Of a stretch of DNA of 64,000 nucleotides, positions 36,701-49,900 are shown piece after piece. Made by a program: the position numbers and the translations under genes. Positions within the stretch are counted from its first letter, which is position 1; each line of letters starts with the position of its first letter. The stretch lies in NCBI GenBank assembly GCA_034509425.1, contig JAVTVJ010000303.1:930001-994000 (forward strand). The letters are read 5' to 3'. The notes under the pieces were generated by a model. That model made no database searches. It was not told the DNA's origin and worked only from the letters and a program-made list of their open reading frames with translations. Origin of the DNA: Eopsaltria australis (Eukaryota > Chordata > Aves > Passeriformes > Petroicidae).

Positions 36701-39700
36701 GAAGAGGCCTGAGTTCTCCCTCCCAACTACTAAAACTGTTTTGCAGCAGAAAGCTTTTTGTTTGTTCCTTCAGTGAAGCTGAATACCCAGAGCCTGCAAA
36801 TTATCATTACATGAAAACACAGGTCAGAAAAATGGAAACAGAGTTTTAGACAAGCTTTGTCAGGAGATGCAATTTGACTGGTCCTGCCTAAGCCTTAGGA
36901 TTCCCATCTGGGGTGTCAGGCATCACTGGGGAGCACTGCATACAAAGTCTACATTCTTTAAATTCTTCAAATCTCACCCCTAATATTGGTGGAAGTTTTT
37001 CATCATTTCAAAAACAAATGGAAAACTTCTCTTTGCCTCCCTCTGGCACTACAACACTGGTGTGAAGAGCAACCCAACAATACAATTACATTAGGTTTTA
37101 CATTTTGCTGTAGAGATTTCTGTTAGTCAAATATGGCTTGGCTTGGGCTGTTCTTTACCTGCAGTGTGGGGTGAAAGCGCGGCTCTGTTTTGCTGTTTTT
37201 CTGTTTCCTGCAATGCAGTTCAATAACAATCAACGTGATCTCCATGTCAAGCTGCTGTAGATTTTACCGGATTTATCACTTCAATTACTTTGCTAACACT
37301 GTATTTTGGATCCAAAGACACTACTAGGCAATGCCTGGGCAAGAAAGAGCAGCAGTTAGTTTTTCTGGCATTCAAGGAATTTTCTTGTTGGCTGCAAGGG
37401 AGATGAGCTCTTGGGTGGTGAAGGAGCCTGCTAATGCTGCTGAACCAAGCAGAACAATGTAATGCTGTGTCCCTTTCTGTGAATGGCTGAGGGAAGGCTG
37501 TCTCCTACAGCTCAGATGTCCTGAGGAAGTTTCAGTGTGTTACTGAGTTTTTCTCATTCAGAGGGCACACGTACGTGATGCAGCCCAGCTGATGGCATCT
37601 GTTTAGGTTACAGATTATGTGCCACACACCTGACCTTCCACCTCACCTCCTGCTGTCATTTCAGCTGGCTCAGAGAGGGGGCACAAAGCACTTGGGCTGC
37701 TCTGTGCTCCTCTTGAGCCACAGTGAAGCCAAATGACTTTCCCTGACACAACGGGAAGCAGTGGAAAATCTAGCCCTTGTGCTGCAGAGAATAATGATCT
37801 TTTCTTTTGCTCTCCTGTCTGAAATGTCATCCTAGATGTAAATTGAGAGTAAGAGAAGGAAAAGGACTGATGAATATGTGGGACAGAAGGGCTGAGTACA
37901 CGTTATCGCTCTGATTTGGATAAATCTTCTCGTCTGTGTGCTGGTATAAATGACTGTATACAGAATAAGATACATCAGTAGGGCACAAACCTGTTAAATA
38001 GACATACTTGTGGAAGCCCAATATTTAAGGTCAGATGCAAACTGATAACTTTTGGACCTGGCCTGCTGCCTTGGGCCACTGAATTCATGCCATGTTTACA
38101 ATGAACACTGGACTTGCTCCCATGTTCCAGTTTTGTTCAAGAATATTCCAGCAACTGCTTCATAGAAACACTGAGCTGTGTTGCAGGTTTCAAAGGAAAG
38201 GAAGCCCAACATTGGGTCTTTTCTAAATGGCATAATACTCATATTTTAAGTACTGCTAAATGAAAGGGTTCCATTTCCCCCTAAAAAGGACATAATCCAG
38301 AGTGCTGTAAAATGCAGGATCCTCTGAAGGACATAATTCCCACAGCAGTAGATGACAGTGCAGGAGTTGGTTTTCTTTAAAAGACAAACATTGTGTCAGT
38401 TTACAGGAGCTCTGTTGTCAACCAAGACCTGTTCTACCAGCTGCTACACCAACACAGAATAAAGGCAGTGCTTTGACTGTCCAAATTCTGTTTGGTTTTG
38501 ACTCTAAAAATACCTACCCAAAGGTTCCAAAGATGCTCCCACTTTAAACCACATGTTCTCAAAGAACGTATTAATTTTGTGGTGGATTTTAACTGTAAAG
38601 GCACATGTTGGGAAGCTCTGATTTCATGCTTTCTAGATAGGTATAGTTCAGCAGCTTGGATGTGGCTCGTTCCTTTCAGAAACAGAAACAGTCTAGTGAA
38701 GCACAAACAGCAAAAGGATTTGGGAGTTTGATCATAATTGGAAGCAAAAGCTTGCATGCTAGTTGTACATATATTTTTATCTCCCTTAGCTTTCATCTGA
38801 TGTACAAAGGGTCTCAAATAAAACAGTAATTTCTGTTTGATTCTGTATTCCACCTATGTTTTTATACTGTTAATCTTGACATATTTCAATGAATATGGAA
38901 TGATTAATGTAGTGGATGTACTTTAATGAGGTACATAAGGCTTTTTATCACAAGAATTAAGGGAGACTTTGACTTCAAATGCTTTAAACCTCCTGTGCTT
39001 ATTTATTTTCTCAAGATTAACTTTTTGTGTTAATTCACCGATAATAAAATCAGAGCTGGCATGTTAAAAAGACCATGGCAAAAAGGTTAGAAGTGTGGCT
39101 AATGCTTACCTTCAGGGTTCAGAAATCAGCAGAGGTCCAGATGGGAAACACCCCTGAATTTTTACTAATGTTGTCTGACCAATGTCTTCAATGACAGTGT
39201 TCCAAAAGCTACATAAATGTACTGGCAGCACATGAATGCCAGTCTCTGGAAGAGACTGCCTGGAGTTTCACCACAGCTTTCGGCACAGCCAAGTCAGCTC
39301 TTGGCACTGGGTGACTCCTCAGGACAAGGTTTCCTACTTGACTTCATTAATTACTTTTCAGTTGTGCAGTATGATATGGTACTGAAAATATGGTGAGAAA
39401 TCAAGGAAGTACCTGTAACATGGATAATTGCTGTAATACAAAGGTAGAGACTGTAGAGAAGGAGGTGCAGGGCTTTTCTTACTGTATAAAAATAGAAGTC
39501 ACGAAGCAAAAATTCCATCAGAGGCAAAAAGCGAGAGGGAGATCACCTTTGTGCAAAAGCTCTGCTGCTCTGTTTTGCAGAGATGTTGGCATGATTACAC
39601 AAGTGTAAGGAGGATCAAAGAGGCAGCCTTGCAGATGACAGCAGCTCTTGCCAAATACCGCTTCTTTTATAGCCTTTGCTTCAGGGAATTCTGACAGCCG

Positions 39701-42700
39701 TGCTAAAGCTCTCTACTTATCAGGTGGTAGGGTAAAGGAGAACTTGTCTTGCAGGTTTCACATTGTAAATGCAAGTGCTTTCTTTGCATGGGGAGTGTGG
39801 TATCTGCCTTAAAGATTATACACTATTGTACACCTGATTACAGGGACAACTCAAATAGATTTTCCTGAAGAATTAGACCTCCTGGGAAATGGGACCTTCA
39901 GGAGAAACAAATTACAAGCGAGAGACTACAGAAAGCGAACAACCCTGTGGGACTGGGCTATTTGAATAGTCAGTCACTGATAATCCATCATCATTAGCTT
40001 CAAGGATAACTCCCAAATCTTCTGGGGGCAGAGCCAGGCAGACCTGGCATGAGCTTTAGCTGTAAGTTATCATAATCCTCTGTGTGTGAATGGAAACATG
40101 AACAGAAATGCCACGTCAGTAAGGAATCATGGCTAACCTGGCTATCTCTGTCTTGATGAGTGGAGATTACTGCAACTGGTTAGCTTCCCCCCATCCTGAA
40201 ATGGGTGGGAAGGCCTTGCTCAAGCAGGCCCCAGGAGCTGAGCAGCAGTGCTGTACCTTGCATTACTATTACTGTTACCAGTCAGAGGCATGGGGGTCTG
40301 GCTGCAGCATCAGCTGTTGTGAAACAGCTGGACCATGTGGAGAGGGATGATTTGTGTTTTGTCAGGCTGAAAAAGGACTGTCTCTAGCTGGGTACAAAGT
40401 GCTCGCTGTGCATGAAGCTCCAGAAGGCTTTTTGCATAGCAGCTGTTGGAATGTGCACCCATTTTTTTTTGTGCTTCCCGCTGTGTTTTGCAGCAGCTGT
40501 CCATAAAGCCACAGACACAGCCAGGCCACAGAGCATTAAAAAGGGGCAGCTTCCAGGGCAGGAACAGACACAGGGAAAACCACCAACAGACTGTCAGCGA
40601 TACTCACTCAGCAAAGAGGAAGCTGTCGTTGGGCAAGGCTCTGTGTTCAGACTCTGGCAGCCAAGCCAAGATCCAAGTTTTCAGCCCTTGCAAAATGCTG
40701 CGTGCACTTGACCTGATCAATTCAGGTGAGAGTGAGAGGACAGAAACTGTTGCTGGTCTGGGTTCTAGGTGAGGCACGTGATGTGGAGCAGGTTGCACCT
40801 TTATTATTGTTATCAGTGGAGAGGTAATATTTCAATGGTAAGGCACACAAGGTTGTGTTCCAGTCTTACACAGAAGCAGTACATTGCAAACCCAAGCAAG
40901 TTGCCAAGAATTGCACAGGATATGTAACCTGTCAGGCCCTCTGATGGTAGCTAGCATAGGTGGGGTGGTGACAAAGTAGTTAAATCCACAGGGAAACAGT
41001 GGGAGAGCCCTGGGAAAAGGGACTATGTGGAGAATAACTAAACACTAATATGCTTGCTGTTGAGCACCTTTTGTCTAGGCTGCTCCTCATTGTGCTGGAA
41101 ACACCAGAATCTCCCCTGGCCACTCATTCAGTGCTTAATTGTCCTTGCAGCTACACAATTTGTCCATGATGTTTAACCTAAATTTCAGCTGGTATAATTT
41201 AGGTACCCCTATCTCTGCCCTGGTTAAAGGGAACCTGACTGCACAGACTGATCCCTTCCCATTTGCTATTTCTGTCAATAACTGGCTTATTCTTTTCTGT
41301 GCTGAACAACTCCTCTCACTTCATGTTTACTTACAGGCTGTGTGGTTTCCAGACATCTGATGGCTCTCACTGATATCCTCCTTGTCCACACCTCATTTTG
41401 AAGGGCAGTGTGCCACTCAAACACAGCACTTCTGTGGATATGGAATGGAAGGGTTACCTAACATCTCCTGGATCCTCTATTTGTGTTTTCAAGTCACACT
41501 TTAACCTAGTTCTGTTATTCTGTGGTACAAGCAGGCCTCCTGGCCAGTGTCAGGTGTTAGAGGCATGATCTCTAATTTTCTTTTTTCCCATTAAAAGTAT
41601 CACTGGATTTTCTGTGGAAATACTTAACAGCACTTAGGTAGGAAAATATCCCTCTGGAAACTTGCAAAATACATTTTTCCATCTGGAAAGTGAGTTACTA
41701 ATAACTAGAGTTTTCTAGCAGTTTTTGCAGAACCATTAGAATATTTCCCCACATACTGTTTCTTTTGCTTGTTTAGAACATAGACAGCCAGGTCCTGGGC
41801 TGGAAAGGGAATGCTGCCCTGTCCTCACATATCTGTACTCTCTTTTAGGAGTTCCCAAGATATGATTCCTCACAGCTGCTGCTTTCCAGGCAGCAGTGTG
41901 CTGACTGACCCTCACATGCCTACAGACTCCAACCAGGATTTTCCCCAGGTACAAAAGCAGGAAAACAGTTGTTTGGGGAATTGTGGCTCTCTTAGCTACT
42001 CACATCCCAGCTAAACCTTATGGTAATATTTTGGGGCTAGGAGAAGGTACTAATTGGAAAAGCTGCTGTGCAATAGAGGTACGAGCTCTCTTGTAAAGGT
42101 GGATTGTTACAATGCAGTGCAGCAGACCAGCCTACTATTCCCTCTCTAGGGGATGCACATCAGCACAGATGTTGTAGTACTTCTTGCTCTGCTGGGATCT
42201 CAGTACTATTGTTTCTCCAAAGCAAAACCAAAAGCACTGCTCAATCTAAATGACATGTCACTTTGCAGCATTTCTCAACTGCTGGATCTGAGAACAATTT
42301 CTTTTCTTAGTTGCTGAGTAATGGGTTCAGCATTTGACAGAATCCTTGGAGATTTTTTTACCCAGTGCCTCAGGCTTCTCTCATGATCAGTTTCTCTCTC
42401 TGGGCAGGCAGTCGATGAGGAAGAACACTTTACACGACTGGTTAAGTAGAACCCCATGTCAGTCCTCTATGTCACTGGAGTCACTCTCAGTAAAAAAAAA
42501 AAAGGAACACGTTTCTTCTATAAGAAATCCACTGCCTTCTACAGAGTATTCATCACCGACAAGTGCAGTACCAAGGCTAGAGCCTGTTTAACCAATGTAG
42601 CTGTGTGTGGAAGGAGGAAGGATTTTTACCCTCTCCACCTGCCCATGGAGCAGTAAGGAGGGATTTTATGCTTGTTTTATCTTGCATAAAAGGAGAGATA

Positions 42701-43880
42701 TTCACACCTGTATCAACAAGTCTAGGGACACGAGGCTTATGGCCCCCGTCTGGAGCTTCCCCTGGCTTTGATCGTGGATACTTAGGGAAGGGTGGGTGGA
42801 AGTGTGCCACAAAACATATTGTTTGTTTCTAACCCCAGTGAGTAAGCCCATGGTTGACCTTAAACCTCCTCAGAACTAGGGCTGTGGTTTGGAAATCGCC
42901 TTAGGATCTTCTGATGTACCAAGAACCCAAAATCCAAATAAAATGGATATTTCTATAGCAACAGGTGTTACGTTCAGACTCGTAAGAAAGCAATGATTTG
43001 TTATGCCTCTTTTTTGTCTTTTCTTTATGTGACACTCTTACAGCTTTCTGCCGGTAAGGCTTATAAGAATTTTGATGGTTGTCTGCACACACCTTGGGGA
43101 ATGCAGTAGGGATGATTTCTACGTCCAAGATAAAGGTAACACCTCCCAGGGAATGGGCCTTTAATTAGAAGGCAGTCAGCTTTGTTATCTAGAGTGACTG
43201 ATAAAGCTTTCTCTTTCTGGCAGTATATACTCTCATGCAGCTTTCACTTCAGTTTCTGGAGGATTTTGTGCTTTACAGAGGAAAAAATACCCTTTGTTAT
43301 GGCAGTTAAAGGATGTAAACTAGAGAGGTTCCACAGGTCGGTATTATTGACTGTATCACTACAAATCATAAATCTCATGTGAGCTGTTCCTTGTTTGAAA
43401 TAGCTGCTCTGGAAATCCTATCATTAAGGGAGAGTTTTCTAGGGAATTTTAAATAGTCCTCTTACATGACAGTGAAGAGAAGCTGAAGAAGTGAATTCTA
43501 GGACTGCAAAATCAGGTAAGCTGAGACGTTGCTGCGTAAAAAAAAGAAAAAACACTATGTTTTGGGATCGAGTTGGGACTTGCTGTCTGGAAAACTGAAT
43601 ACAGAGTGTGCCCACTTTAAGCACATTTGAGCCATTGATGTGAGGTTGTGGGCATCTTGGAATGGGAGGAGCAGACTGATGGTGTAATGCTGACTAAATT
43701 CTCCCATATGACTTGACATTTGCCCTCAGATCAGCAAGGATGTAGAAATCAGCACTTTAGAGCAGAGAGAGGACAAACTGCCTTTAGGAGCAGTTAAGTT
43801 CACATAGGCACTATTATTGAGGCTTTAGATGTAGGGTAAAAGATTTTGTGATTTTTAAAAAAAATTTTTTTTAGTAATGA
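30701..43880. other. Gene-poor intergenic DNA
   Basis: About 13 kb of average vertebrate non-coding sequence with no convincing exon or full transposon. Local features are a short TG repeat near 33678-33691, a purine-rich stretch at 34550-34700 and a run of 12 A at about 42492-42503. The frames found are short and domain-free. Confidence 0.5.
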
Positions 43881-43884
43881 AAAG

Positions 43885-43905
43885 AGGTTGCTCCAAAAGT
43901 AATTA
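43885..43905 (+). mobile_element. Mariner-like terminal sequence (remnant)
   Basis: The core aggttgctccaaaagtaatt closely resembles mariner-family terminal repeats, which share AGGTTG followed by CAAAAGTAATT. It follows an A/T run (43857-43872). No inverted partner or transposase remnant was seen nearby, so it is at most one end of a decayed non-autonomous copy. Confidence 0.4.
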
Positions 43906-46900
43906 CATAGCACTTGCTAAAGAAGTCACCAGAGTACAGTACATTTAACCATCTGCTGGTTGTAACATTTCTGCTCTGCTACAGCTCTGAATGCAGAAAA
44001 TGTTCTCCATCCCTTGGGAACACTTGAGCATCCCAAATTACTTGGCTGAGGCTGGGCTCAGAGCTGAGTTACTGCTCTGTGACCATGCTCCTTGCTGTCC
44101 CACAGCTGATTCCAGATGTCCCCTGAAGAGAAGGATTTCAATTCCATTTCCAAGCTGATGGGGAGCTGGGGTGGTCAACACAAGCCTTAGACCCTATCAT
44201 GTTCCTTATCCACAGAGGGAGTTTCACACTGTGCTTTACTGAACAGTTTCTCAAAAAGTTTATTTTAGTCATGCAGTTGTGAGAAGACTGGAAATGCAGT
44301 CCTAGCACTAAAAGAGAATGTTTTTTAAAAAGTGGGAGGACACACCCATGTGGAATTGCTTTCTATGTATCCCTCAAGCAAACCTCAGCAGCTGACAAGC
44401 AGAAAGTTTTCTTTGGTTTTCTTTTGACTGTCAGGTTTGAAATGTGGAAGCTGACATTTCAGCTAGGTTTGCTCACACAGCCTGAAAAGAAAAAAAAAAT
44501 CTTTCTGAATTAATTAGCATCTCTCACAGCTGAGATGACAGTGGAATAAAATTGTGCATGCTTTTGAGTAACAGTACCACAACCCATTCCTTGCCAATGG
44601 GAGAGGTAGTCTCACTCCTGTTGCTGTGTTTGTTCTTTGGCTCTAGGAGCAGGGAAGCAGGAGACTCTCCTTTTGATTAGTCACTGGCTCTGAACATCCA
44701 CAGCAAAGAAAAGAAAATAAACATAACTTCATATACGGACTCTGCAGGGTGAAGCTTCCACTCAAAACTGCACAGAGAACTTAGGCAATGATTTTGTTTG
44801 GAAGCAGGTGTTAGACTGCAGCTAAAGTTCACGGCCTGAATAGTTTTTTAAGAAGTTATGCACATTACAACATGACATAAACAGCTGTCATGTTTCTGAC
44901 TGTGACTGAACACTTTTGCCTCCCACATGTTGTAGTTCAGAGTTAGTTCTGATAAAATAGTTGCTCTAACTTAAAACTTGTATAACATGTGCAAACTGCT
45001 TTAAGACGTGAATCTGTCCACTCGGCACTTTTGATCTAAAATAAAATTTCCCCAGGGAAATGGTGTCTGGTTCATTTTAAAGCTTTTATATTCACCAGTG
45101 TGGACTTGATTACTGATGAAGGTGAAATGTGCTAAGTGTTTATGGAGATGTTTCTTTCTGATGATCACTAGAAAAGTACCAAAGGAAATGAATCTGGCCC
45201 TATTTCTTTTAGTGCCTTTAAGCCAAGGCAGGAAGCAAATGTTTCTCTTCTTGTGAAAAGCTATAAAACAATTGTGGATCTTTGCAGGGGTACCAAACTC
45301 TGCAACAAGACCATTCTTTACAAAAGAGACTTTAATTGTATGTCTCCAGTTTGTCTCAGCAGCATTGCTTTAGCTGACCTTCAGTTTATCTTCTGTCCAA
45401 AAGTGGCACTTTGATTCAGCATTGTGTTGGCCCTGCATTTACATTTGCATGTGTTCTATAGGAATGAGCTGGTTCTTTCCTCCCTCCCTGTTCTTTCAGT
45501 GTTTAAGCTTCTGGAGTCATCTGCTTGCTGTCCAAAACACACAGAGCAAACTGCTGCACAGCATTCTAACAGAAACAGGTACCTGAAAATGCTGTGGCTC
45601 TGCTGCCTTCCCAAGTGTTACAGCTCCCAATACACAAAACTGCCAAATTGGCTGATCAGATGGAGTGTTGCTATTTTTCAACTGTTTTTGCTGTGTGTCT
45701 AGTCTTGACACTGAGCCAGTCTGAATTGGCAGCAGATCTCTGGAATAAGCCACAGGGAAAGCTGCAAAACAGAGCCATTTATCCTTGGAACAAAAGCCCT
45801 GAAGAGGGAATGTCTGATTCCCTTCTCTTTGGACTGGTATAAAGCAGACACAGCTCCTCTGAAATTGAGAGCAGAACTGCAGGAGGAAAGAACTGAGCTC
45901 TTACACTGTATGCTCTGGCACATGTGAAACTGCGATTTTGTGCGACAGACAAACATCTACTGCTTCACTGGTGAGAGGGGGCATGGTGAAAAGAAAAACC
46001 TATCATTCCTTGGGAAGCTTTCTTTAGACTGATTTGGGGTTTTTATGGTGTGCGCTCCCTACACTGCTGGTGTAATTCCATGGTCAGTGAGAGCTTCTCT
46101 AGGTTTCAGACGGTGACACCAATAGAGATTGGATAATGCAATTCCATCCTCTTGACAGCACGCTTTCTCGTCTCAAAAAGTGTCAGAATTCAACAATTTA
46201 CAGAATGTTGTGGTACACTTATTGCAAGTGAGTCTAGATCATCTTTTGCCCCCTTGTACCCTAACAGCAGTGCAGAGAAACTGCTGATGTAGTAATGTTT
46301 TGCTGGCTCACTGCTGGTGTGAGATCAGGCTGGGTGCTCAGAACTCTCCTGTGCTCAGAAGGGCTATTTTGAAACAATCTGATCACAACTGCCAGCATGT
46401 ACAATGCGGAAGTGAGAAAATGCTGAGGAAGTAAAATGAGCTGCTGAATGACACTGATCTCATCAGATCTTAAAGGGGAACTCCAAGGTTTCCAAAGAGC
46501 TGTTTTGAGCAGCTGCTGACTCAGAGTAACACCAAATCATGTAACACAGGCTGATACAGAGATGAAACCTACACTTATTCAAGGCTTTGTCAAGTACAAC
46601 TCCCACAGCAGTCAGTAAATGGGACTCCAGAGACACGTTTCAGTTTACACAGAGGAAGGCAGAGGGATTTTTTCCAGTGTCACCCAGTGAATGAGCAGCA
46701 GAGCAAGCTGTGCTGTGTCTCAGTGATGTGAGTAATCTCAGAGATTTATAGCCCGAGTCTGAGCACATGATGCTGCCTGGTCTGCAGTATCCATTTCAGA
46801 TCTGGTCGTTACCTTTCCATGTAAGAAATGTAACTTTTTCCTGCATGTTTATACACAACCGTATGTTCATATACACACCCCAACAAACTGAATAGCAGAG

Positions 46901-49900
46901 GAAAGGAAAAACCCCAAAGGCAATTCAAGACAAATTAACCCATAACCAAATTTTTAGTCCAAATATGTTCTGTATGTGTGACTAAATGTATCAAACATTA
47001 ATAAATGCAACTCTTGACTTTTTGGAGGCTTTATGTCACTTTTTGACAAACTTTAGCATTACAGGTGAACTCTGGTGGCAATGTTGTATCATGTATTTAA
47101 AAAGAGAAGCACATAATAGTCTTACCTTTCTGTGCACCTGAAAGGACCTGAGCCACATTTACAGTTTCTTCTGAGGTGCTAAAGCCTGGACTGTGTGGGC
47201 CACAGCATCACGTTAGCCTGGTTGCTTTGCCAAACAGATGGGAACAATAGGACACAAAGCTCAACCACTGACAGGTGGCTGTGCTTTCCAGGACAGAACT
47301 GTTTTGCTCACCTCCGGCGTGAAGAAGCTGGGGAGTTCTGTCCACTCCTAAACAATTTTTTTTCATTCACGGTATGGAAATAATCACTTAAGCTGCACAT
47401 TTTTCATTTTGACATGTGAAGGTGAAAATAATTGTGCTTTGTGTTAGTGGGCCAAGATGGTAATGTGATTTATTGTCTGGACTAATTTTGAGTTCAGTTA
47501 CAGAAATTCCTTTGCACTATGTTGAGTGGGTTGAAAAATGGTATTATGGATTTATCTCTGTCTCCATAACAGTGTCAATCTAGACTGAGAGTAATTTTGG
47601 CCATGTCTAGACAGTGGTGTAAGACATGTGGGCATGTTCCAGGACAACCTTCCATTTGGAAACATCATCAGTGAACCCATCTGGCATTGCTAGGTGTAAT
47701 TATCTATCTGAAAGCTGACAGCAATGTCAACAGACAAAAGTTTTTAATATAAAGTGTGTTCAATATGAGGACGTAATTTAACCAGCTGTTTGTTTGTTTT
47801 ACTTGGTACCCCTTCCTTCCAGGGGAAAAAGCAAACCCTGGTTTCTCTTAGTCTGTGATATAACCAGCACATAATTTCCATGCCAATAGGGCAACTGAGT
47901 GCTATCACAGACAAGAGAAAACAGACTATGTTTTCTTTAAGAAATATCTGGCATGCTAAACAGAAAATCCTCTGTTTGAAAATCTGGCAGCTCACCTTAA
48001 GGCATTTTAAACCATGCAAGCGAGCACATTAGCAACTTCCTGTTGCTGGCAGTGCTGCGTAAGTGTACCCCAACAGTATGGACAGATAATGCACAGCCCA
48101 TCTGGAAAGCATGTAACAGCCTCTTCAGAAAACACTCTGCCTTGGAACAAGTCACATCCTATTGCACTCAAAAAGCAGAGGACTCTGAGAGCAAACTGCC
48201 TTCAGAGATTCTGTTCCCATGGCAAGAGAAGGAAGACCATTAGCTCCTACTACAACAACAACACATCCCTTCTTTATATTTGCAGATTTCATGGTGGTGC
48301 AGTAAATTGGTGCATGCAGTATTTTTTCAGCATAGGCAGCTGGGTCACTGACCTGACAGTCTCACATCTCTGCAGGTTGTCTGCAGAAGCAGGAGAGCAC
48401 CTGCATCTCCTCCCTCTAAGTCCCACACATGGTTCACTACACCATGTGCTTCCCTACCTTAAATTTCCTCTGTAGAAACTGGGTGAATATGTAAGTCTTG
48501 CCTCTGCAGCCAGTGTTTTCCACAGAAGAGAAACCTAGTGATTGTGAGCATGAAAAGAGCTCGCAAACAACATTTTTTTCTCCCCAATGCAGTCCTGTCA
48601 GAGAACTTGTGATCAAGGGAGCAACTGAAAGCACTCCCTGAAGGAACAGAAGTGCTGTGACATATGAAAGATCCTTTCAGGAAAAGTTACCGCACTGTAG
48701 ACGTGCAGAGCAGCATTCCCTACGTTTGGCAGCTACTCTGCAACTATAACCCTACCAAAAGACTAACTTTTTTTGGTAATTTCATTATCAGAACAAGATG
48801 TTTGTTTTAGTCATGACTGCCACTTCTTTAGTCCTCGCTTAGACCAAACTCTGAAGAACTTTCAGGGAAGCATGAACTGAATGTGAAAAAGTGCTGAGCC
48901 TCATCAGCCAAGCTCCCTTTGTGAGGTCTGCAGTGCTGCTGCAGTTCTGCAAGACAGTGTTCATACTGATTTGAACCTTGTGGGATAACAGTAATTGGGA
49001 GTTATCGATTTTTGGCAAATAAAAAAATGCACCATGCTAGGCTGACTCCTGTTACCAGACAAAGTCTTTGTGGGATCCCTCTTAGCACTGCTGTGGGATC
49101 TGATGTTGTGGAAAATCATTGTCCGAGTCCTGTGACTTTGGCTTCTAAGGTGCACCTCAGTTTGCTTTTGCTGCTGCTATGTGCAGAATGAATCCTTCAG
49201 GAGAGAGGAGTTACAAGGAGTTGAAGGGAACTGTAGATTAAGGGCAGAGAAGCTAAAGGAAGGGTCAAAGTGAAGAGATAGAAGTGGAACACAAAGTGCA
49301 AAATCAATGGAGAGCTGAGGAGGCAAACATGCAAAGAACTGAAGAGAAGGATGCCCTAGCAAAGGGTTGCATCAAGAGTTATGACATTCAAGAAGGTATA
49401 GCTGAGAAAGAACAATGGAGGGAGGAGTAGCTAGTGATAATTGATGGAGTTTTCTCGTTGGAATGCTATCCTAAATATTCTCTTAAGGGAGACAGGAAGG
49501 CAGCAAGAGGAAGTGGTTTCCTTAGGAAGATGGGAGGTTCACTTTGCCATCCCACAGGCACTTCTGACCTCCCATCTCTTCCGCACTCCCAAACTGTGTT
49601 TGTTACCAAACTGCTTGCCTTACCATTGAGGGATTTCACCCTCCTCCTCCACTTCCTGGCAATCCTCCTCCTCAATGCTGCAAGGCATTTTTCCCTTCTA
49701 GGCAAAACCATCCTGTCTGTGCTTGTAATTGTGTCTGTGTTGTTATAGACAAGGGTCTTTTCATTCCAAGACTCAGCAAGCTATTTTAGCCAGGCACACT
49801 GAAAGAAGCATTTATTGCTTTCCCTTTAACGCAGTTTCCTTTTACAGGACACTCAGTCTTAAAAAAGCTGAGATTAAATAGCCCAGTAAAAGTGAGACCA

